Source of the DNA: Aquibacillus sediminis
GTDB lineage: Bacteria > Bacillota > Bacilli > Bacillales > Amphibacillaceae
NCBI RefSeq assembly: GCF_005870085.1
Contig: NZ_SZNM01000005.1
Span: 124,001 to 188,000 of the forward strand
Reading direction: 5' to 3'
DNA length: 64,000 nt
The translations under genes were made by a program, and so were the position numbers. The stretch's first letter is position 1, and the number at the start of each line of letters is the position of its first letter. The notes under the pieces were generated by a model. That model did not search any database, had not been told where the DNA came from, and worked only from the letters and a program-made list of their open reading frames with translations. Positions 7,652 to 17,463 of this stretch are shown piece after piece.

Positions 7652-8140
7652 ATGAGAAAGGATCCGTTAACGAAACATGAAGCAATACTATGGAATATAG
7701 CTTTACCTGGATTTAGTCAATTGTTAAATGGAAATGTTGTCAAAGGGTTTTTGTTTGTCTTTTTAGAAATTTTTATTAATGTCCAAAGTAATTTCAATTT
7801 GGCGATCCTTTATTCTTTTAACGGTAAGATGGACCAAGCGATTGATGTTACCGTGTATCAATGGTTAATGTTTTATCCATGCCTCTATATGTTTGCACTA
7901 TGGGATGGGTTTTGTTCGGCAGAAGGGGAGGTTGCACCATTTTCCTATTTGCCGTTTGTCTTTGGTGCGTTTTTTGTAACGATCGGACTCATGTATGGCA
8001 CCCAATATACTTATTTGGGTAGGTTGATTGGGCCTGTGTTTTTACCGATGATTTTTCTTATTCCAGGATTACTTATTGGTGGATTGCTAAGAAAAATTTG
8101 TGTGAAAGTTACTGGAAGAAGAAGGTTTGTAAAGCAATAG
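7652..8140 (+). CDS. Integral membrane protein, unknown function
   Basis: 162 residues with about four hydrophobic segments (roughly 28-45, 68-86, 97-116 and 124-146) and a basic C-terminal tail (KVTGRRRF). The N-terminus contains LPGFSQLLNGNVVKG, resembling the PG-x-G/S-Q-x-x-N/K-G turn seen in TM2-like small membrane proteins. The ATG has no good ribosome site of its own and follows the 41-aa ORF by 10 bases. Likely co-transcribed with it from the promoter near the FNR-like palindrome. Confidence 0.7.
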   Translation: MRKDPLTKHEAILWNIALPGFSQLLNGNVVKGFLFVFLEIFINVQSNFNLAILYSFNGKMDQAIDVTVYQWLMFYPCLYMFALWDGFCSAEGEVAPFSYLPFVFGAFFVTIGLMYGTQYTYLGRLIGPVFLPMIFLIPGLLIGGLLRKICVKVTGRRRFVKQ

Positions 8141-8160
8141 GTTTATGTTTTTTACGCATG

Positions 8161-8190
8161 CAAAAAGACCTTCTAATGTAGAAGGTCTAT
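8161..8190 (-). terminator. Bidirectional terminator between the membrane protein gene and glgP
   Basis: AGACCTTCT / AGAAGGTCT with a 5-base loop. On the minus strand it is followed by TTTTTG and ends the glycogen operon; on the plus strand by ATAAAA. Confidence 0.7.
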
Positions 8191-8204
8191 AAAATGTGCA
8201 TGAA

Positions 8205-10628
8205 TTAGAAAATTTCCTTTACATTCCAAATCCCTGTTGCATATTCTTGGATGGTCCGATCACTGGAAAATTTTCCAGCGTGGGCGATGTTGATGAGACT
8301 CTTTGATAACCATTTATTGTTATAACGATAGGCTTGGTCGACAAGTTGTTGTGTTTCTACATAGCAATCAAAATCTTTCAAAATAAAATATGGATCATTG
8401 CTACCAAGCAAGTGATAATAGATATCCTTGAATTCTATATCATGATGACCAACTAATCCATCGCGTAATTGATTGAGAATTTGAGCGATGCGTTCATCAT
8501 TTTGATAAATGTCATTGGCGCTATACGCACCACTGTCATACAACTCATATACTTGCTCGGAACGTAACCCAAAAATAAAGATATTTTGATCCCCAACTAA
8601 GTTCTTTATCTCAATATTGGCACCATCTAAGGTTCCGATCGTTAGTGCGCCATTCATCATCATCTTCATGTTTCCAGTTCCTGAGGCTTCTTTACTTGCT
8701 GTTGAAATTTGTTCACTTAAATCGGCAGCGGGTATAATTTTTTCTGCTAAGCTAACATTATAATTTTCCAAGAAAACGACTTTAATCTTGCCCTTAATAC
8801 TTGGATCATGGTTGACTATTGAGGCAACCGTATTAATTAATTTAATTACTTCCTTGGCGAAATAATAGCTCGGTGCGGCTTTAGCACCAAAAATAAAAGT
8901 TCGTGGCACGATTTCTAGGTGAGGATTGTCTTTTAATTCATTGTATAAATAGATGACGTGAAAGATATTCAACAATTGTCGTTTATACTCATGAAGTCGT
9001 TTGATTTGCACATCAAAAATCGACTGGTCATCAACAAGAATTCCAGTGGCTTTATGTATATAGTTAGCCAATTTTTGTTTGTTTTCCTGTTTGATTTGTC
9101 CGAGTTTTTCTAATAACGGACGGTCTTCGACATAACGGAGTAAGTGGGTTAGTTCTCTAGGATGTTTGATCCACTTTGGACCGATTGTATCGGTAATCAA
9201 ATCGGCAAGTTTCGGATTTGCCATGAGCAACCAACGGCGATGGGTAATCCCGTTCGTTTTATTGTTAAAACGGTCAGGGAATAGATGATAGAAATCTTTC
9301 ATCTCTTGATTTTTCAAAATATCCGTGTGTAGTTTCGCGACACCATTCACACTGAAACTTCCAACGATAGCAAGATTTGCCATATGAATTTGGTCGTCGG
9401 CAATCACAGCAAGCTTTGGAATTTTGTCGCGTAACTCAGGGTGATCAAACCAAATTCCCTGACAAAACCGTTCATTGATTTCGTCAATAATCATATATAA
9501 CCGAGGCACGATCGATTGAATCATGTCAATTGGCCATTTTTCCAAAGCCTCGCTTAAAATGGTGTGGTTTGTGTAAGCAAAGACATTTGTGGTTATGTCC
9601 CATGCTTTTTCCCATCCAAAACCTTCTTCGTCCATTAAGATACGCATGAATTCCGGTATGGCAAGGCTTGGGTGGGTGTCATTGATTTGAATGACCACTT
9701 TTTTCGGTAAATGGATGAGTGATTTACGCTCTGTTGTTTTGTAATGTTTTAGTATCTGTTTAAGACTAGCTGCCACAAGGAAATATTGTTGTTTGATTCG
9801 CAGTTTTTTTCCTTCTTCAGTGGAATCATCAGGGTATAGAAATCCTGATAGTTGTTCAATCGAATGATTGTTTTCTAATTCTCGATAATAGTCGTCATTT
9901 TTTGTTTGCGTTACAGTGTTTACTGGTTCGGCGCTCCATAAGCGAAGTGTGTTAACTACTTTATTTTTGTAGCCAACAACCGGGACATCGTAAGGTACAG
10001 CTAGAACGTTGTCGGTATTTTCATAGGTGAATTCAAGCGATCCGTCACGTCGTTTGAACATGTTGACGTTACCACCAAATTGGATTTCGACTGCTTCCTC
10101 AGATTTTTTCGTTTCCCAGGGGTAGGGATTTTTTAACCAATAATCAGGTAACTCTGTTTGGTATCCGTTAATGAAACGCTGTTCAAACATGCCATACCGA
10201 TAACGAATTCCAAGGCCATGGCCAGGATAAGCAAGAGATGCCATTGAATCAAGAAAACATGCTGCCAATCGACCTAAACCACCATTTCCTAAGCCGGGGT
10301 CATGTTCATGGCTATAAATATCTGATGGGGAAAACCCTAATCTCGTTAGAGCTTGATTGCATTGGTCTCGCATCCCACAATTGAGTAAATTACTTTCCAA
10401 TAAACCTCCGATTAAAAATTCCATTGATAAATAATAAACTTGTTTCGGTTTATGTTGATGATACATTTTTTCAGTTTGTTGCCAACTTTTATTTATTGTC
10501 CTGCTAACGATCTGGCTAATCACATAATAAACTTCTTCTGGTGTGGCATCCTCAATTGATTTATTATATTCCTTCTCTGTGTGTTGAATGATGGCATCCA
10601 CCAATTGCTCTACTGTCCATTTTGTCAA
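8205..10628 (-). CDS. glgP: Glycogen phosphorylase GlgP
   Basis: PLP-dependent GT35 enzyme releasing glucose-1-phosphate from glycogen, 807 residues (normal size). Visible are the N-terminal YLSMEFLIGGLL, GLGNGGLGRLAACFLDSMAS, the KRLHEYKRQLL segment and the cofactor-binding ASGTGNMKMMMNGALTIGT with its Schiff-base lysine. The start is TTG at 10628 behind AAAGGAG. It is the last gene of glgBCDAP, but 710 bases containing a repeat element separate it from glgA, so its transcription either passes through the element or starts within it. Confidence 0.95.
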   Translation of the reverse strand: MTKWTVEQLVDAIIQHTEKEYNKSIEDATPEEVYYVISQIVSRTINKSWQQTEKMYHQHKPKQVYYLSMEFLIGGLLESNLLNCGMRDQCNQALTRLGFSPSDIYSHEHDPGLGNGGLGRLAACFLDSMASLAYPGHGLGIRYRYGMFEQRFINGYQTELPDYWLKNPYPWETKKSEEAVEIQFGGNVNMFKRRDGSLEFTYENTDNVLAVPYDVPVVGYKNKVVNTLRLWSAEPVNTVTQTKNDDYYRELENNHSIEQLSGFLYPDDSTEEGKKLRIKQQYFLVAASLKQILKHYKTTERKSLIHLPKKVVIQINDTHPSLAIPEFMRILMDEEGFGWEKAWDITTNVFAYTNHTILSEALEKWPIDMIQSIVPRLYMIIDEINERFCQGIWFDHPELRDKIPKLAVIADDQIHMANLAIVGSFSVNGVAKLHTDILKNQEMKDFYHLFPDRFNNKTNGITHRRWLLMANPKLADLITDTIGPKWIKHPRELTHLLRYVEDRPLLEKLGQIKQENKQKLANYIHKATGILVDDQSIFDVQIKRLHEYKRQLLNIFHVIYLYNELKDNPHLEIVPRTFIFGAKAAPSYYFAKEVIKLINTVASIVNHDPSIKGKIKVVFLENYNVSLAEKIIPAADLSEQISTASKEASGTGNMKMMMNGALTIGTLDGANIEIKNLVGDQNIFIFGLRSEQVYELYDSGAYSANDIYQNDERIAQILNQLRDGLVGHHDIEFKDIYYHLLGSNDPYFILKDFDCYVETQQLVDQAYRYNNKWLSKSLINIAHAGKFSSDRTIQEYATGIWNVKEIF

Positions 10629-10713
10629 GTGCTATACAACTCCTTTGAAAGGTAACGGTTGGTAATCCTTTATGAAAAGTTCTTTTCGTAAGCATTGTTG
10701 TTGGGGCGTGTTT

Positions 10714-11316
10714 GCTATTAACTACGCAGTAACTTTGCTTTCTTAAACTCTAATTGAATGAGTGTTATACTATCGGTTCGGCAGAATGCTCCGCTTTCCG
10801 TGGGCACGCCCTCGGGCCCACACGATGTTGGTCACGCTGGCGTTGCTACAGGACGTGGCGGTCTTAGCCTACGTTCTTAATCCATAAGTGGGTCTTCGGA
10901 CTCGTGCTGTTCCCACAGGACAAGGAAGACTTCGGTAGCGATACATCGCACTAAGAAAATCGGTTTGTATTTTCGAAGATTCTCCGCATTCTGCCTGCGC
11001 TGGAGTAAGTTTTCTGGTTAATGAAAAGTGTAAATACGTAATAATATCAATTTTAAAAAAGCTACCTGACTTCAATGCGCACTAAATAGCGGAGGAAATA
11101 CACGGAGACTCCTAGGGCCCGACGAGGGTCATGCAGGCGTTGTCCGACAAGGACGGTTTAAGCCTGTGTTCCTTAATTTATCCTAGGTGAGATCCCGCAG
11201 TGAGATACGAACGAGGAGCCTCACCAGCCCCCACAGGAAAGCGTAGTGTATTTCCGCAGCGTTATTTTAGTACTTATCCTGTAAAGGACAAGTGAAGTTA
11301 TGTCGCATTATATAGC
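10714..11316. repeat. Repeat element A (603 bp, MITE-like) inside the glg operon
   Basis: Non-coding element made of two palindromic halves (about 10777-11010 and 11090-11262). The left half opens with CGGCAGAATGCTCCGCTTTCC and closes with CTCCGCATTCTGCCTGCGCTGG; the right half reads GAGGAAATACACGGAGACTCC ... GTGTATTTCCGCAGCG. Related to elements B (40.5 kb) and C (54.9 kb). Ends are GCTATTAACTACGCAGTAAC (10714) and, inverted, GCTATATAATGCGACATAAC (11316), an imperfect terminal inverted repeat. A 54-bp module occurs in both halves (10830-10883, 11127-11180). An ORF across its left half (10869-11075) is not supported. Confidence 0.75.
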
Positions 11317-11338
11317 TTCTATACAATAACACCCTTTT

Positions 11339-12778
11339 TTAATAAAAAGCCTTATGAAACGATGGGTCGAATGATTGGTAGAGTTTGGCATAGTCATGAG
11401 CTGAGTCGTCCCAACTGTAATGGCTTTTGTTTACATTCTTTAGGATGGAAGACCACCTATCGGCTTGATGGTAGATGGTAACTGAATATCTAAGTACATG
11501 TAATAACTCATGGGCATTATAGTTTGTAAAACTAAACCCATTTCCACAGCCATCGTGTTCATTAAAAGGTGTCACGGTATCTTTTAACCCGCCGGTTTCT
11601 CTAACGATCGGTATTGTTTTATATTGAAGAGCAATCAATTGTGACAAACCACAAGGTTCAAATAATGAGGGCATTACAAAGAAATCTGCTGCTGCATACA
11701 GTTTCCGTGCCAATCCCTCATCAAATCCAATATAAGCCACCAATTTGTCTGGATGGCGTTGTTGGGCATCAGAAAAGAAGTTCTCGAATTCTTCCTCTCC
11801 AGTTCCTAATACAATAAATTGCACATCATCTTGTAAAAACTCATCGATAATCGCCTGCAGTAAATGGAGTCCTTTTTGCTCTACTAAACGAGTTATAATA
11901 ACGTACAGTGGAACATCCCCATCAACCGGTAAACCAAGTGTTTCCTGCATGTGTTGCTTATTTTCTTTTTTCTTTATTCGCGAGTATTTGTAGTTTGAAA
12001 AGAGATTAGGATCTGTCATTGGATTATATTCATCTAAGTCGACACCATTAATAATACCGCTCAAGTCTTCTTGGCGATCGATTAGGATCGGATGTAATCC
12101 CTCGCCATAATAAGGTGTTTTAATTTCTTCTGCATAAGTAGGACTTACAGTTGTGATTTTATCGGCGTGAAATATACCTGCTTTCATACAGTTGAGCAGG
12201 CCATTCCACTCTAGACCACCAATATGTTCTGCTGGTAAGTTAAACAGTTCGTGAAAGGCATCTTTAAAAAGGATGCCTTGATACTTTATATTGTGAATAG
12301 TAAAAACTGTTTTTAACTCTTTAATCGGTTCGATGATATTGGCAAAAGCAATTGCTAATCCTGCTTGCCAATCATGGGCATGTAAAACATCTGGTTTAAA
12401 ATCTAACACATCTAGAGCATGAATCACGGCCTGACAGAAAAAAATAAACCGCTCTCCATCGTCATAGTAGCCGTAAACGCCATGGCGGGCAAAATAATAA
12501 TCATTTCCAACAAAATAATAATGGACCCCATTATGTGTTAATTGATAGATACTCGCCTCTTGATTCCGCCATCCGACCGGTACATAAATCGATGTGATCC
12601 ATTCCAGTTGTTCTTTCCAGTTATCAATAATATCGCGATAAAGAGGGAGGATGACCCGTACTTCGGTTTTCTCTTTGTCGTTCATAACTTTCGGCAGGGC
12701 ACCAACAACATCCGCAAGACCACCTGTTTTAACAAAAGGGGTACATTCTGATGCAACAAATAATACTTTATTTTCCAT
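11339..12778 (-). CDS. glgA: Glycogen synthase GlgA
   Basis: ADP-glucose-dependent GT5 glycosyltransferase extending alpha-1,4-glucan chains. 479 residues, full length. The substrate loop FVKTGGLADVVG (KTGGL variant of KxGGL) is at residues 15-26; further on are the HAHDWQAGLA segment, ITRLVEQKGL near the domain hinge and the C-terminal SLFEPCGLSQLIAL motif with the catalytic-site glutamate. The ATG has an AAGGAG site. It lies downstream of glgD and upstream of repeat element A. Confidence 0.96.
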   Translation of the reverse strand: MENKVLFVASECTPFVKTGGLADVVGALPKVMNDKEKTEVRVILPLYRDIIDNWKEQLEWITSIYVPVGWRNQEASIYQLTHNGVHYYFVGNDYYFARHGVYGYYDDGERFIFFCQAVIHALDVLDFKPDVLHAHDWQAGLAIAFANIIEPIKELKTVFTIHNIKYQGILFKDAFHELFNLPAEHIGGLEWNGLLNCMKAGIFHADKITTVSPTYAEEIKTPYYGEGLHPILIDRQEDLSGIINGVDLDEYNPMTDPNLFSNYKYSRIKKKENKQHMQETLGLPVDGDVPLYVIITRLVEQKGLHLLQAIIDEFLQDDVQFIVLGTGEEEFENFFSDAQQRHPDKLVAYIGFDEGLARKLYAAADFFVMPSLFEPCGLSQLIALQYKTIPIVRETGGLKDTVTPFNEHDGCGNGFSFTNYNAHELLHVLRYSVTIYHQADRWSSILKNVNKSHYSWDDSAHDYAKLYQSFDPSFHKAFY

Positions 12779-12918
12779 ATATTTCGCTCCTTATAGAAAT
12801 GTTCAACAAGTTTCGGTAAAAAATTTTGACTTAGTGTAACTTTCTGTAATCCTTCAATCTAAAAACATAGGATCCAAGCTTCATAGTTTTCGATCCTCTT
12901 TCTGACCAAATACTGTTA

Positions 12919-14025
12919 TTATACTTTCTCTCGTTTGGCTATAATAAATGGATGTTCTTTTGCTCCTTTTAACACTTGATCCTTCGTAATCGTTACGTCT
13001 TTATCAATAATGACATTCTCTAGATAGGCTCCAGGTTCAATCACGCAACGCTGCATAATGATGGAATCTTTGATGACAGCTCCCTCACTGACATGAACCC
13101 CACGGAATAGAACGCTATTTTCGACTTGGCCATCAATCACACAGCCTGTCGCAACAATTGACCTATTTACTATGGAAGATTCGCTATATTTTGTCGGTGC
13201 TTGGTTGCCAACTTTTGTTAAAACTGGGTTATTTTTTTCGAAAAGTTGTTTATAAGATTGTCGATCTAGTAAAGCCATGTTTTGACGGTAATAACTTTCG
13301 ACAGAGTTAATGATCGAACTGTCTCCTTGATAGTTGTAAGCTTGAATGTTTAAGCGATCACTATTGGCGATCACACCATCTAAGAAAAAGTGATTTTTGT
13401 AGTTGGCGATACATTCTTCAACTAACTCCAATAGTAATGACTTACGTATGAGATAAACTCCTGAAAAAATATGTTTACAAGTAGAATCTTGCTTCACAGA
13501 GTAGACCGTACCGTCTTCATCTACACAAGCTTTCATGCATTGTTTGTGCTCGGGTAACAATTCATCATAGGTGGTGGTTAATAACGTTACATCCGCATTC
13601 GTATCTAGATGGTGTTGGAAAAAGTCATGATAAACCGTATTGGTGATGAATTGACTACCACTTACCAAGACATACTCTGCGCTGCTTCTTTCAAAATAAT
13701 CTTGATTGTTATGAAAATGTTTGAGATCTCCTTGAGAGATATCATGTGGGTCGTTCCAGTCTGGTGGAAGAATGAATAGCCCACCTTGACGTCGATCTAA
13801 ATCCCAATCGGCCCCAGACCCAAGGTGATCTAGTAAAGACCGATACTTACTTCTTGTGAAAATGGCAACTTCATTAATGTTGGATTTTGCCATATTGGAA
13901 AGCGTGAAGTCGATTAATCGGTAACGACCTCCAAATGGAATAGCGGCTCCGCATCTTGAACCTGTTAATTGATTAGAAAAGTCGTGTTCATGCTCTAAAT
14001 TAATTAAACCCATTACTGTATGCAT
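12919..14025 (-). CDS. glgD: Glucose-1-phosphate adenylyltransferase subunit GlgD
   Basis: Regulatory partner of GlgC in Firmicutes, 368 residues. It has the nucleotidyltransferase fold and a left-handed beta-helix C-terminus (repeated hexapeptides such as VIDGQVENSVLFRGV), but the glycine-rich GGxGTRL loop of the catalytic subunit is degenerate (GLINLEHEHDF then GSRCGAAIPFGGRYRLIDF). This is the normal GlgD pattern. 140 bases separate it from glgA and 65 from glgC; a hairpin occupies the latter gap. Confidence 0.93.
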   Translation of the reverse strand: MHTVMGLINLEHEHDFSNQLTGSRCGAAIPFGGRYRLIDFTLSNMAKSNINEVAIFTRSKYRSLLDHLGSGADWDLDRRQGGLFILPPDWNDPHDISQGDLKHFHNNQDYFERSSAEYVLVSGSQFITNTVYHDFFQHHLDTNADVTLLTTTYDELLPEHKQCMKACVDEDGTVYSVKQDSTCKHIFSGVYLIRKSLLLELVEECIANYKNHFFLDGVIANSDRLNIQAYNYQGDSSIINSVESYYRQNMALLDRQSYKQLFEKNNPVLTKVGNQAPTKYSESSIVNRSIVATGCVIDGQVENSVLFRGVHVSEGAVIKDSIIMQRCVIEPGAYLENVIIDKDVTITKDQVLKGAKEHPFIIAKREKV

Positions 14026-14055
14026 ACCAATAATCTCGCCTTTCTATAAAAAATT

Positions 14056-14090
14056 TTAGAGACAGGGGACAGTTTTTTGTCCCCCTGTGC
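14056..14090 (-). terminator. Intra-operon hairpin between glgC and glgD
   Basis: ACAGGGGACA with TGTCCCCCTGT around a T-rich loop, immediately after the glgC stop. On the minus strand it is followed by CTCTAAAATTTT, so it is a weak terminator or an mRNA-stabilising stem that could set GlgC above GlgD. Confidence 0.4.
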
Positions 14091-15257
14091 TTATTGAATG
14101 GTGTGAGAGATCGCAGCGTCAGCGTCCTTTTGTCCCACTGTATGTGATAGAACGATCGGTTCTTCATCTTGTTGGGCTATGATTTTCGTATGATCTGGGA
14201 TGGTAACATTTTCTTGAACGATCACACGTTCTAACTCAACGTTTTTTCCTATACGGGCACCTGGATGTATAATCGATTGATTGATGATCGAGTCCTTCTC
14301 CACTTCCACATTCTCAAATAAAATCGAATGGTCAAGTTTTCCTGCGATAATACACCCATTATTAACAAGTGAGCGGTTGATGGTTGCTGTTTCCTCAATT
14401 AGCTGTGGCGCTAGATTGGAATCATGCGAGTAGGTTCTCCAGCTATCGCTATCTAACGAAAAGGGCTGTTCCTCTTTTAGTAAATCCATATGGGCTTCCC
14501 AATAACTTTCAATCGTACCAACATCTTTCCAGTACCCTTCAAATCGATAGGCAAAAAGGCGACAGTTGTCAGCCAACATCGTCGGGATAATATCTTTGCC
14601 AAAATCATGGCTTGAAGTCGACGATTTTGCATCTTCTTCTAAATAGTTTCGTAGCGTCTTCCAATTAAACACATAAATGCCCATTGATGCTAAATTACTC
14701 TTTGCGTTTACTGGTTTTTCTTCAAAATCATAGATTCTTAGATTATCAGTAGTATTTAATATCCCAAATCGAGATGTTTCTTCCCATGGAACTTCAAGAA
14801 CAGAGATTGTTGCTTCTGCTTCCTTCTGTTTATGATGTTGCAACAGCTTATCATAATCCATGTGATAAATATGGTCACCGGAAATAACAATCAAGTGTTC
14901 AGGATCATATTGTTCGATATAGTTTATGTTCTTCGTAATGGAATCAGCTGTACCGAGGTACCAATTCCCGCCGTTTGTTACTGTGTATGGAGACAAAATC
15001 GTCAATCCATCCTCTTTTTGATCTAAGTCCCAAGGTTTACCAACTCCAATATGTTTATGGAGGATGAGGGGGGAATACTGTGTTAAAACCCCGACTGTAT
15101 GCATGCGGGAATGTAGGCAATTACTTAGGGCAAAATCAATAATTCGATAGCGCCCCCCAAATGGAACAGCAGGTTTTGCTAAATTTTTGGTTAATGCACC
15201 GAGCCGTGTCCCGGCACCACCAGCTAATAGCATTGTTACACATTCTTTTTTCATCAT
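14091..15257 (-). CDS. glgC: Glucose-1-phosphate adenylyltransferase GlgC
   Basis: Makes ADP-glucose from glucose-1-phosphate and ATP, the committed step of glycogen synthesis. 388 residues with the catalytic [13 protein letters not shown] loop (from residue 11), [19 protein letters not shown], the [10 protein letters not shown] metal-site motif and a C-terminal beta-helix. The first ATG overlaps the glgB stop (ATGA, 4 bases), with AAGGAGG upstream, so translation is coupled. A second ATG directly follows. Paired with glgD downstream. Confidence 0.96.
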   Translation of the reverse strand: MMKKECVTMLLAGGAGTRLGALTKNLAKPAVPFGGRYRIIDFALSNCLHSRMHTVGVLTQYSPLILHKHIGVGKPWDLDQKEDGLTILSPYTVTNGGNWYLGTADSITKNINYIEQYDPEHLIVISGDHIYHMDYDKLLQHHKQKEAEATISVLEVPWEETSRFGILNTTDNLRIYDFEEKPVNAKSNLASMGIYVFNWKTLRNYLEEDAKSSTSSHDFGKDIIPTMLADNCRLFAYRFEGYWKDVGTIESYWEAHMDLLKEEQPFSLDSDSWRTYSHDSNLAPQLIEETATINRSLVNNGCIIAGKLDHSILFENVEVEKDSIINQSIIHPGARIGKNVELERVIVQENVTIPDHTKIIAQQDEEPIVLSHTVGQKDADAAISHTIQ

Positions 15258-17209
15258 TTTTCCTCCTTCAAACTGGCATTAGGCAATTGTTTACTTGGTT
15301 CAGCTTCGCGCTTCGTAACTGACGCTTTTTTAAATATACTTATGGCAAGTGGCGGAACTTTTACTTTGATATGTTGCTTTTGTTCATGCCACTGTTCTGG
15401 AAAACTAAAATGTTTGGCAGTGTTTAGTTGCCCTGAACCACCATAGTGAGTGTGATCTGAGTTAAACACTTCTATGTAGGTTCCAGGGAATGTCACCCCG
15501 ATTTTATAATCGTAGTAAACATTTGGTGTGAAATTGCAAACAATGAGCAAATCCTCGGTAGGATTTTTGGCTTTTCTTTTAAAGATGATAATGCTTTGAT
15601 CAATGTTATCGGCATCAATCCATTCGAGTCCTTCAGGTTGATGATCCAATTCATATAAAGCAGCATGATTGCGGTAAAAATGATTTAATGCTTTTACATA
15701 GGTAAATATACTGTCGTGTAATGGGTAGTCAAATAAGAGCCAATCTAATTCATGTTGATCTCGCCACTCAATATATTGACCAAATTCACCTCCCATAAAT
15801 AATAACTTTTTCCCTGGATGGACCATCATGAAGCCATATAACAATCTAAGATTGGCAAATTGTTGCCACATATCTCCAGGCATCTTATCAAGTAAAGACT
15901 TTTTCCCATGGACCACTTCATCATGGGATAGTGGGAGTACGAAATTTTCACTATAAGCGTACATAAAGGAAAAAGTTAGTAAGTTGTGGTGCCATTTTCG
16001 ATAAACGGGATCATATTCCATATAAGTCAAGATATCGTTCATCCAACCCATATCCCATTTGAAATTAAAGCCAAGACCACCAAGGTAGGTTGGATGACTA
16101 ATCCCTGCAAGGTCTGAGCTATCTTCTGCCATCATTAAAGCAGAAGGGAAGTATTGAAAAATAACCTCATTTAATTTTCGAATAAAAGCAATTGCTTCGA
16201 GGTTTTCATCACCACCATAACTGTTTGTTAACGGTTCTTCATCTTCGATTCGGTCAAAATTAAGGGATGTCATACTAGCCACGGCATCAATCCGTAGCCC
16301 GTCGATATGGTATTCTTTTAACCAATAGACAGCATTAGAGATGAGAAAACTTTGAACTTCAGGTCGCCCGAAATCAAAAGTTAACGTTCCCCATGAGCGT
16401 TTTTCACTTTTAGCTGGATCGCGATATTCATAGAGTGGCTCGCCATCGAACAACCGTAATCCATGTGCATCCTTACAAAAATGACCAGGAACCCAATCTA
16501 ATATGACACCGATGTCATGTTGATGGCATAGATCGACAAAGTATTTGAAGTCGTCAGGTGTACCATAGCGACTAGTGGGTGCATAATATCCAGTGATTTG
16601 ATAGCCCCATGACCGGTCAAGAGGGTGTTCCGCGATCGGTAATAACTCAATGTGTGTATAACCAAGGTCTTTAACGTAAGGAATGACCTTGTTCGCTAAT
16701 TCCCGGTATGTATAGAAACTTCCATCTTCTTTTGTTTTCCATGAACCAACATGCATTTCATAAATCAGTATAGGTGAATGATGGGCTTGATTCTTTTGTT
16801 TTTGAATTTCCCATTCATGGTCTTGCCACCTATATTCTGAAAATGAAGGGATCACCGATGCAGTGCGGGGCCTAAGTTCTGCTTGAAATGCAAATGGATC
16901 AGCTTTTAAAAAGGGTTCGCCTTGTTTCGGAGTAATCCGAAATTTATACGGCGTATTTGCTGTAAGGTCCGTGAAAAAACCGATCCACAACCCAGCTTTA
17001 TTCGGTCGTGTCAGTGAATAATGATTTCCGGTCCACTGGTTAAAGTCGCCGGCTAGCTCAACTGCTGTTGCATGTGGAGCCCAAACAACGAATTGAAAGC
17101 CAATTTCTCCGTTATACTCCTTCACATGGCAACCAAGAAATTGGTAACAGTGATAATGTGTTCCTTGGTGAAAGAGAAAATGATCCTCATTTGTGATTAG
17201 TTTCGACAT
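15254..17209 (-). CDS. glgB: 1,4-alpha-glucan branching enzyme GlgB
   Basis: GH13 transglycosidase that introduces alpha-1,6 branches. 651 residues: an N-terminal CBM48 domain (LAGDFNQW region), then the catalytic barrel with YEMHVGSW, the nucleophile in [11 protein letters not shown] (near residue 310), the acid/base in MMAEDSS, and [13 protein letters not shown], followed by a C-terminal beta domain. First gene of the glycogen operon; start ATG behind AAAGGGG. A possible -10 (TATAAT complement at 17372-17377) lies upstream but its -35 is weak. It is divergent from the pullulanase gene. Confidence 0.95.
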   Translation of the reverse strand: MSKLITNEDHFLFHQGTHYHCYQFLGCHVKEYNGEIGFQFVVWAPHATAVELAGDFNQWTGNHYSLTRPNKAGLWIGFFTDLTANTPYKFRITPKQGEPFLKADPFAFQAELRPRTASVIPSFSEYRWQDHEWEIQKQKNQAHHSPILIYEMHVGSWKTKEDGSFYTYRELANKVIPYVKDLGYTHIELLPIAEHPLDRSWGYQITGYYAPTSRYGTPDDFKYFVDLCHQHDIGVILDWVPGHFCKDAHGLRLFDGEPLYEYRDPAKSEKRSWGTLTFDFGRPEVQSFLISNAVYWLKEYHIDGLRIDAVASMTSLNFDRIEDEEPLTNSYGGDENLEAIAFIRKLNEVIFQYFPSALMMAEDSSDLAGISHPTYLGGLGFNFKWDMGWMNDILTYMEYDPVYRKWHHNLLTFSFMYAYSENFVLPLSHDEVVHGKKSLLDKMPGDMWQQFANLRLLYGFMMVHPGKKLLFMGGEFGQYIEWRDQHELDWLLFDYPLHDSIFTYVKALNHFYRNHAALYELDHQPEGLEWIDADNIDQSIIIFKRKAKNPTEDLLIVCNFTPNVYYDYKIGVTFPGTYIEVFNSDHTHYGGSGQLNTAKHFSFPEQWHEQKQHIKVKVPPLAISIFKKASVTKREAEPSKQLPNASLKEEK

Positions 17210-17463
17210 GTAAAACCCCTTTCTAGGCGATCTTCGACAAAAAGTGATAGAATATTCTGAAAACTTTATCGAAAAATAATAGAGCGTGGTGTTCGCGAAT
17301 TTGTTTTAAATCAGTGAACTGCTCAACCGCCCTAGGTTGCTAAAAACATTTTTATTATGAAATACTTCATGATTATAACATGTTCATGTTTGAATTTGTA
17401 TAATATAGGGTATATTTATAAAATATTTTTCAAATTATTTTGACAGATGGAAATGAGGAACGA

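Noticed and set aside
10869-11075. Minus-strand ORF in element A
   Set aside because: Lies inside the palindromic repeat; related frames in elements B (40610-40864) and C (55005-55214) are on the other strand and unlike each other in sequence.
17440-17445. TTGACA as a -35 box or the overlapping TTG as start of the pullulanase gene
   Set aside because: No -10 at the right distance, and the ATG at 17464 has a better placed ribosome site.
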